Source: Verpa conica (taxonomy: Eukaryota > Ascomycota > Pezizomycetes > Pezizales > Morchellaceae). From it: a stretch of 64,000 nucleotides of DNA. The notes below the pieces were generated by a model. The model searched no databases. It was not told the DNA's origin and was given only the letters and a program-made list of their open reading frames with translations. Shown piece after piece: positions 56,716 through 64,000 of the stretch. The DNA lies in the NCBI GenBank assembly GCA_033030425.1, contig JAUFSD010000004.1:434001-498000 (forward strand), in the 5' to 3' direction. Numbering within the stretch: position 1 is the first letter of the stretch; each line of letters begins with the position of its first letter. The translations under genes were made by a program, and so were the position numbers.

Positions 56716-59700
56716 ATGGAAGGACTGGGAGTTGCCGCGAGCGTTATCGCAGTCATCCAGGTTACGACAAAGGTAGCTTCTTTAACTTACGAATACATCA
56801 GCAGTGCCAAACGGGCGCCAGCAAATATTCAAAAACTTGCCAGTGAGCTCAAAGCACTCACCGGCATCCTCACCACTTTGCAGACAAGCGTACAGGACCC
56901 CGAGTCGGTAGCGCTACAGGGGCTTGATGCTCCGCTTCAGAGATACAATTTGGAGATAGTGAAGTTGTATAAAAGGCTGGAGTCTAAGCAGAAGGGGTCG
57001 AGTTGCTGGGGAGCGACGCTATTCCGGCTTCAATGGCCATTTAAGGAGGCAGAGACCTTGGGATTTATCCTGGAAGTCGAAAGGTTTAAGCTTAGCTTGG
57101 TACTTGCTATGAATGCCGATCAACTGTGAGTTAATCCCTATAAAATACTCACAACCTTAAAGAATTATACGAATGGATTTGAGAACTGCGATAAAGAAGT
57201 ACCTAAGTTACTATGTATTGAGACGCTTAATGTATCCAGCCATACTGACTTAAATTAAGTCCTCGTACGAAGGCCGTCGAGACAAATGTTCAGCAAATAA
57301 AAGAAAGCAGGCAGAAAGAGGACATCGAGCGAATCGGTAAGAGTAGTTTTTAGCGTTGGATAACTATTTATTGGCTAATAAGAGGTTCGTTTAAAATTAG
57401 ACGAAAAGTGTATAAAGGTTCTTGACTGGCTATCTCCCGGAGCTTTTGATCAGAGACATATCGAAATTAGTGGCAGGAGAAAGAAGGAGACTGGAGAGTG
57501 GATCCTAAGAGCACCGAAGACTCAGGCCTGGCGCAAAAATTCTGGACTCCTTTGGGGCTACGGTATTCGTATGTGCCACTATACCAAAAGTCCTTCCTTT
57601 GGAGTAAACCAATGCTAATATAGTATTATAGCTGGTGCTGGCAAGACATTTTTGAGGTATTTCCCTTATGTATTTCGCGTAAACCGAATAATTTTAACTT
57701 TTGTTGTTAGTTCTCTCATGATCGATAACCTTCAAGGTCAGGCAATAGCAGCGGATTACGGGGTAGCCTATGTCTATTTCAACTACAAAGAGCGGGAAAA
57801 ACAAAAGCCAACTCATGTCCTTACCAGCCTAGTGAAGCAGCTCATCCTCAAAACACGGGTCCTGCCCAAGGGGCTTGAAGATTTATATGCAAACCAACGG
57901 ACGCCCACACTCCAGGAGCTGTACGACATTCTCCTTGGGGTCACAAAGCTATCCACTCAGACATTTTTCGTTTTTGACGCCCTTGACGAGTGTGACCAGA
58001 TATCGCAAAGAAATGAACTCCTACCGTTGTTCCACCAGATGGGAAGTGACGGGATGCACGTGTTTTTAACTAGTCGGGAGCACCCAGAAGATATCCAAGA
58101 CTCCTTCAAAAACACAGCAAAGGTTAGGCTTTGGGCAAAGGATGAGGATATCACAAGCTATATTGAACAAAAAATTTCCGAAAATCCTCGGGCGAAACGT
58201 CTAGTTGGGCAGGGCAAGCATAAAGACAAGATAATTTCCGAGCTTATTGACTGTGCCAAGGGAATGTAAGTTTTAGAGTAATCTTAAGAGATAGCTAAGT
58301 AATAGTGTTAATAAATTCTCTACTATAGGTTTCTTCTTGTCCATTTCCACATCGAGTACCTGTGCCAGCAGACGACCATAAGACAGATTCTAGAAGAACT
58401 TGAAAAGCTTAAGAATTCTGCAAGTTCCAATACAAAAGGCCCCCTAGACCCTACCTATGATAGAGCTATAGAAACTGTCAAAGCGCAACCCCCGAACTGC
58501 ATCAAACTCGCAATAAGGATCCTTTCATGGCTTGTGAAGGCTACACGGGTACTTACAATTCGCGAACTCCAATTAGCAGTATCAGTCGAGCAGGACCGCA
58601 CCGCCTTCGAGGAGTCAGACCTGCCTGATATAAAGACAATGCTTGATGTCTGCGGTAGCCTGGTAGCAATAGATGAAACCAGTGACAAAGTACGACTGGT
58701 TCATTATACCGTCCAGGAGTACCTTCTCCAGAATCCATTGATCCTCGAGCACGCAAATACCGAGGTTGCCATAGCCTGCATGGGATTTCTCCTTAGCGAA
58801 GTATTTGTTAAAGGTGCCTGTAAAAAGGCAGGCTCTCTCAAGAATCGAATGAAGCTGTATCCTTTCCTATTATATGCTAGCTGGAACGTATCATTCCATC
58901 TTAGCACCTGCGAAGAGAATTTGTCAAGGGGGCTTGTTCTAAGGTTTATCACAAGTTCAGGTAGCATTTCCTCGTACCTACAAGTTCTTCAGGTTGGTCC
59001 AGAGGACAGATACTGTGACAATTTTAATAAATACCCAACGCAGTGGACACCACTACAAATAGCATGTAGACTGGAGCACCGCTCTATTATCCAGGAATTT
59101 TTAGAAAACGGTGCCGACATCTCAGCTTCCGACAGTAGTGGAAAGACAGCGCTCCACATTATTGCTTCAAATACCGTACCGATATCTGAATCGAGCAATA
59201 CTGTCCCTATCATCAATCTACTATTTGAGAGAGGGGCTGATCTTTCTATCGTGGATAAAGATGGGAAAACAGCATTGCATCTGGCAGCAGCAAGTGGGCG
59301 TGGGGAGGTGATCGAGCTACTACTTCGGAAAAACGCCGATATTTTCGCTGTAGATGCAGATAGGAAGTCAGCACTCCATGATGCAGTAATTTACAAGAGA
59401 GAGAACTCTGTAGTCTATCTTGTTGAAAAGGGCGCCGGTATCTTAGGTGTAGATATCAATGGGAAGACGGCACTCCACTATGCTGTTACAGCAGGAAGGG
59501 ACTTAGTAGTTCATCTTGTTGAAAAAGGCGCCGATATCTCAGCTGCAGATAACGAAGGGAAGACAATACTCCACTATGCAGCAAAATATAACAGGGGGGG
59601 CTCGTTAGTCTACCTTGTTAAAAAAGGCGCCGATATCTCAGCTACAGATAACGAAGGGAAGACAGCACTCCACTATGCAGCAAGATACAGCAGGAAGGAC

Positions 59701-60666
59701 TTGTTAGTCTACCTTGTTAAAAAAGGCGCCGATATCTCAGCTGTAGATAACGAAGGGAAGACAGTACTCCACTATACAGCAATATACAGCAGGAGGGGCT
59801 CGTTAGTCTACCTTGTTAAAAAAGGCGCCGATATCTCAGCTGCAGATAACGAAGCGAAGACAGCACTCCACTATGCAGCAATGCATATTAGGAAGGACTC
59901 GTTAGTCTACCTTGTTGAAAAAGGCGCCGATATCTCAGCTGTAGATAACGAAGGGAAGACAGCACTCCACCATGCATCAAGATACAGCAATAGAGGCTCG
60001 TTAGTCTACCTTGTTGAAAAAGGCGCCGATATTTCAGCTGCAGATAACGAAGGGAAGACAGTACTCCACCATGCAGCAAGATACAGCAATAGAGGCTCGT
60101 TAGTCTACCTTGTTGAAAAAGGCGCCGATATTTCAGCTGCAGATAACGAAGGGAAGACAGTACTCCACCATGCAGCAATACACAGCAGGGGGGGCTCGTT
60201 AGTCTACCTTGTTGAAAAAGGCGCCGATATCTCAGCTACAGATAACGAATGGAAGACAGCACTCCACTATGCAGCAATGCACAGTAGGAAGGACTCGTTA
60301 GTCTACCTTGTTGAAAAAGGCGCCGATATTTCGGCTGCAGATAACGAAGGGAAGACAGCACTCCACCATGCAGCAAGATACAGAAACATATTTGACTCGT
60401 TGTTATTCATTAATGAGGAATTCGACGGTATCTCAGCTGTATATGACCAAGGGAAGGAATTGGTAGCCTACCTTGTTGAAAAAGGCGCCGATATTTCAGC
60501 TATAGATAATGAAGGGAAGACACCATTGAACTGGGCAGAAGAGAATAACCTGGAAAGCGCCCAACTTATACGTAGGAAAATCGCCGAGCTTTCCTCAACG
60601 GATCCACCAAAGACAGAAGCCCCTAAGCAGACTGTGCAAACGATAGAAAATACCGCTACCTCCTGA
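56716..60666 (+). CDS. Fungal NLR/STAND receptor: HeLo-like/PigL_N-type N-domain, NACHT, ankyrin repeats
   Basis: Six exons (56716-57125, 57260-57336, 57401-57568, 57632-57656, 57711-58265, 58329-60666) give 1190 residues. The N-terminus (MEGLGVAASVIAVIQVTTKV, residues 1-137) is the fungal STAND N-terminal type, thought to be a signalling or membrane-acting domain. The NACHT NTPase has Walker A GIPGAGKTFLSS (217-228), created by joining exons 3, 4 and 5; exon 4 is only 25 nt. Walker B is DALDEC (316-321), sensor-like FLTSRE follows, and a helical region (to about 645) has VHYTVQEYLL. Ankyrin repeats run from about 652 to 1170. Nine units begin at exactly 99-bp steps from 59527 to 60319 (residues about 811-1107), nearly identical in DNA. 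The protein fits a cytoplasmic immune or self/non-self receptor that oligomerises on ligand binding. That role is known for the family and inferred here. All frames are intact. Confidence 0.93.
59527..60417 (+). repeat. Nine ankyrin-coding units at an exact 99-bp period
   Basis: Units begin with GGCGCCGATAT at 59527, 59626, 59725, 59824, 59923, 60022, 60121, 60220 and 60319, with no indel between them. Units 1-8 differ at a handful of positions, mainly the codon after TCAGCT, the codon before CTCCA, and the codons between the second GCA and GACTCG/GGCTCG. The ninth diverges in its second half. A further GGCGCCGATAT occurs at 60484 after an irregular spacer. Confidence 0.95.
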
Positions 60667-62440
60667 AACCTCTAGGTTAGTTCATATTTTGCGATCAACC
60701 CTAAGAATTCTCATCTAACGTCATTAGATCCTCCTTTGTCACAATCTAGGATCACCTAAGAGTAATTTTGGCCGTCTTTGGGATAGTAGAGCTAGAGGTT
60801 TTGAAAAAAGTCACGATTTTTCATTTAGGTTCTCAAGTTCTTTATTTTTGGTTCCCAAGGGTTATATTTTTCCTATATTATGCGGGTGACGGCTTTTTTT
60901 TTGTTTAATTTTCTTACCTATAGCTAGGGACAGCGATTCTTGGAGGGTTAAATGAAGGAAGTGTAAGGAGATTGATGTGAGGATGTATGGGTTTTCGTTA
61001 TGTTTTTTTTCTAGCTGTGAAATTTTTAAACACAATAGTTGACGCAGGCAATACCCAATGAGCCAAAAGTGACTTTATAGGAGCTAGTGAGGTCGTTAAG
61101 CAAGATAATAAGGAGTTAGGAAAGTTAGGCTAGGCGATGAGTGCCCAGAAAAAGAGGAAGAGGAAGAATTGTTCGTGTTTAAAGTATATCTGTACGGGAG
61201 AACCTTAAGTTATTCTATAAGTCTTATGAGTACTTAGGTTTAGAGCTCTAACCTAATGATTGGGGATCATCGATAATTACTCGTTAGACTTTTGCCTAAA
61301 CTCAAGTTAATACTAAAAACCAGTATAAACATAATTGATTTATTAAATTTTCAACTTTCATAGGTGTAATATTAAATAGTAGAACACTCTCAAATTCCCT
61401 AGTCTCTAAGTGTGGAGCTAAACTTTAGGTTCCGCGCCACGGGTGCGGATCCTATTGTGTAACCGTTGTGTCTTAAGGTTGTTTTATAGCGAAAGAGATC
61501 ATGATGAAAACCACTGACCGCGGCGCGAGTGATTGCCTATGACTAGCTATTTCTGCACAGGTGGGATATTACTAGGCTAGTGTCTGGGTATATTTGAGGC
61601 GATATATACCCTATACTCTACAGATATTGAATTATAAGCGGCACTTGGAGTAGTGAGTAGTGAGTGCGAGTAATCACCCGTGGGCGGTGGGCCTGTAATT
61701 CCCCATACTCACGTGACCTATTGACCGAGGATAGGCTATTTTCTATATAGTACAGAGTAGAGCCTTGTTTCCTACCCCTACACACCTTCACGAATCTCTG
61801 TTTTCCCCGCAATCTATCTCGGTAGCTCGACACCCCGAGATCTTGCCCTAGCTAGACTTTCATATAGGGCGGTGATGTTACCGGAGCCTCAGGGCCACCC
61901 TTTCGGCCTCGTGGCGCTATAGTTTAGTAACGCATAAGTAGTGATTTGAGTATTATTCTATTAGTAAACTCAAAGAACTCCTACAAAGCTTCTGTGTTGA
62001 CCAAAACAAAGGCAACACCCAGTATCACGAGCACAGCTGATGTATGAGTTTTTTTTCCTTCTGTATTCTCCGGGCACATGGATAAAAGCTCTACAGCCGA
62101 TTCGATACTCACATCTCAGATGAATTATATTCACTGCTGTTGCCATTGGATATAAGGCTACGGCAACCGAGATGCCTCGGTAAAGCAGATGACGTACCTG
62201 GCAACAACCGATCCGCGAGTCCGTCTATCACAAGCTTACGGCCCCCAACCAAGATTCAGACCTCACGATCACGGGTCTCTCTCAATCTCACTCCCACTCT
62301 ACTCTTACCCTTACTCTCACCGTTGGCTATATACACCCCTCAGTTCCCCCAGCCTGAATTCTAGCCTCTGCTCTTCATCTTCTAGCACTCCCGTAGATAC
62401 CTATAGCTCTCCACAAAAGTCCCTATCTACAACTCCCACC
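60667..62440. other. Intergenic region upstream of citrate synthase
   Basis: 1.8 kb, AT-rich, no recognised gene. The last 200 bp are C/T-rich and remain open in the citrate-synthase frame from 62189; see findings. Confidence 0.5.
62328..62333 (+). promoter_or_regulatory. TATA-like box of citrate synthase
   Basis: TATATA lies 108 bp upstream of the chosen ATG at 62441, after a C/T-rich tract. It supports transcription starting downstream of 62340 and so the short N-terminus. Confidence 0.4.
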
Positions 62441-64000
62441 ATGGCCGTTATAACCTCCCAAGGGTAAGCCTGATGTCCCTACCCCCCACAACGCGTCAAC
62501 TAACACTCCAGCAGCCCTCCTAAAGGCGACAACTCCATCACAGTAACCGACAACCGTACTGGTAAAACTATCGTCATCCCAATAACCCACAACTCGATCC
62601 CCGCAACAGCCTTCAAAGCCCTCAAAGCTGAGGTCCCAAAAACCGAAGATGGAATCGACACGGAAGACACCGCAAACGGTATCCGTATATTTGACCCCGC
62701 ATACCTAAACACCGCGGCGATCTCGTCAAAAATCACATTCATAGATGGTGATAAAGGCTTTCTCATGCACCGCGGATACCCGATTGAACAGCTCGCGGAG
62801 AAGAGTGACTTTTTGGAGACGGCGTATCTACTCATCTATGGGGAGCTCCCGGCAAAGAAGCAGTACGATTTGTGGAAATATGAGGTTATGCACCATACAT
62901 TCCTCGCAGACGACCTGACGAAGTTGATTGGGTCTATGCGTTATGGTAAGGAAGTATCCTCCTTGATCTCCCGAACCAATTCTAACACGTATAGATTCCC
63001 ATCCCATGTCTGTCTTCATCTCCGCATTCGCAGCTATGGGTGCCTTCGCTCCAGAAGCGAATCCAGCACTCCAGGGTCGTAACCTCTACATCAACAACAA
63101 GGATATCATGAACAAGAACATCATCCGCATCCTCGGAAAAGCGGCCACCGTTGCCGCGTTCTCGATGCGTGTGCGAATGAACCGTCCGTTTATATCACCC
63201 CGTGCGGATCTAGGATACGCGGAAAATATGCTCTACATGATGGACTCCATGTCCGAGGGAGAAAATTACAAGCCTGATGCGCGCCTTGCGAGGGCTCTCG
63301 AGATTTTGTTTATTCTACATGCAGATCATGAAATGAACTGTTCTACATCCACCATGACACATGTCGGGAGCTCTCTCGTCGACCCATACTCTGCCGTCGC
63401 CGCCTCGGCGGCAGCACTCTACGGCCCGCTCCACGGAGGTGCCAATGAAGCAGTCATCAGGATGATTGAGAAGATCGGGACCGTCGAGAACGTACCGACC
63501 TTCCTGGCAGCCGTGAAGGAGAAGAAAGAGCTCCTCTTCGGCTTTGGTCACAGAGTATATAAAAACACTGATCCACGATCTAAGATTATCAAGGAAGTAT
63601 CAGAAACGGTATTCGAAGCATGCGGCCGTGAGCCACTGATCGAGGTCGCAATCGCGCTCAAGGACGCCGCGTTAGCGGACCCTTGGTTTGTTGAGAAGAA
63701 GCTATACCCGAATGTGGACTACTGGTCAGGACTGATCTACAAAGCCATGGGTTTCCCACTTGACTTTTATCCGATCCTATTTGCGGTGCCGAGAGTTGCT
63801 GGTTGGCGTAAGTTGCTCCTTCTACCCGGGTGAAGCCGAAATACTAATGTTTGATAGTGGCGCATTGGAAACAAGCACTTGATTCATCGGGTGCGAAGAT
63901 CTGGAGACCGAGACAGGTATATGTAGGCGATAGATTGAGAGATTATGTACCTATGGAGAAAAGGGATGAGAAGGAGGTACTAGACAGTAAGGACGGAGTA
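62441..64000 (+). CDS. Citrate synthase, cut by the window end
   Basis: Exons 62441-62463, 62512-62945, 62995-63807 and 63858 to beyond 64000 give at least 471 residues, complete except for the C-terminus. The enzyme condenses oxaloacetate with acetyl-CoA. Catalytic residues are H299 (GPLHGGANE), H338 (GFGHRVYKN) and D394 (NVDYWSG), spaced 39 and 56 as expected. The N-terminal ITVTDNRTGKT and FDPAYLNTAAISSKITFIDG blocks resemble the bacterial-like citrate synthase of fungi rather than the mitochondrial form. Such enzymes are often peroxisomal and serve the glyoxylate cycle. The peroxisomal signal, if any, lies outside the window. The ATG has a good context (CACCATGG) and exon 1 is only 23 nt. 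The exon 2 acceptor is a CAGCAG tandem, both choices being in frame. The last-exon reading ends at ...SKDGV, still open at base 64000. Confidence 0.93.

Overview
The window looks like a euchromatic arm of a filamentous ascomycete chromosome. Every recognisable protein is of Pezizomycotina type, and genes are broken by short introns (about 45-95 nt) with GT..CTAAC..AG signals. Spacers are long and AT-rich (up to about 6 kb), with homopolymer runs but no recognisable transposase or reverse transcriptase. Gene density (15 genes in 64 kb) and the content suggest a Pezizomycetes-like genome (truffle, morel or cup fungus), but that placement is inference.

Layout. 1-5.8 kb: no gene recognised. 5.9-7.0 kb (-): four-helix membrane protein. 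8.1-9.7 kb (+): RAD23, proteasome shuttle and nucleotide-excision-repair factor. 12.0-15.2 kb (+): SET2, histone H3 lysine-36 methyltransferase with AWS, SET, WW and SRI regions. 18.6-20.1 kb (-): ERF4-type subunit of a palmitoyltransferase. 20.1-24.5 kb: spacer with a perfect 24-bp palindrome and a perfect 55-bp-stem hairpin. 24.5-25.6 kb (+): short-chain dehydrogenase with a GC-AG intron. 26.3-32.9 kb (+): 2041-residue SNF2-family ATPase with an N-terminal SAM-like domain. 33.8-34.8 kb (+): polytopic membrane protein. 35.3-36.9 kb (-): an isolated copia-Gag-like gene with a long Q/E tract. 38.7-41.1 kb (+): copper amine oxidase with all key residues. 41.2-45.0 kb: gene-empty, with two tandem arrays. 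45.0-46.7 kb (-): coiled-coil protein. 49.2-50.4 kb (-): lipid-droplet-associated hydrolase. 51.9-52.9 and 54.3-55.3 kb (+): tandemly duplicated SAM methyltransferases. 56.7-60.7 kb (+): fungal NLR (STAND) receptor with NACHT and ankyrin repeats. 62.4-64.0 kb (+): citrate synthase, cut by the window end.

The left two thirds are mostly housekeeping (repair, chromatin, lipid modification). The 51-61 kb part is accessory in character. It holds the duplicated methyltransferases, one with a duplicated promoter, and an NLR whose ankyrin units repeat with an exact 99-bp period and differ from one another almost only at amino-acid-changing positions. That receptor is the most interesting object here, followed by the lone Gag-like gene, the 55-bp hairpin and the palindromic tandem array.

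Exon borders were assigned by eye from splice signals, reading-frame continuity and family motifs. No alignment or database search was run.
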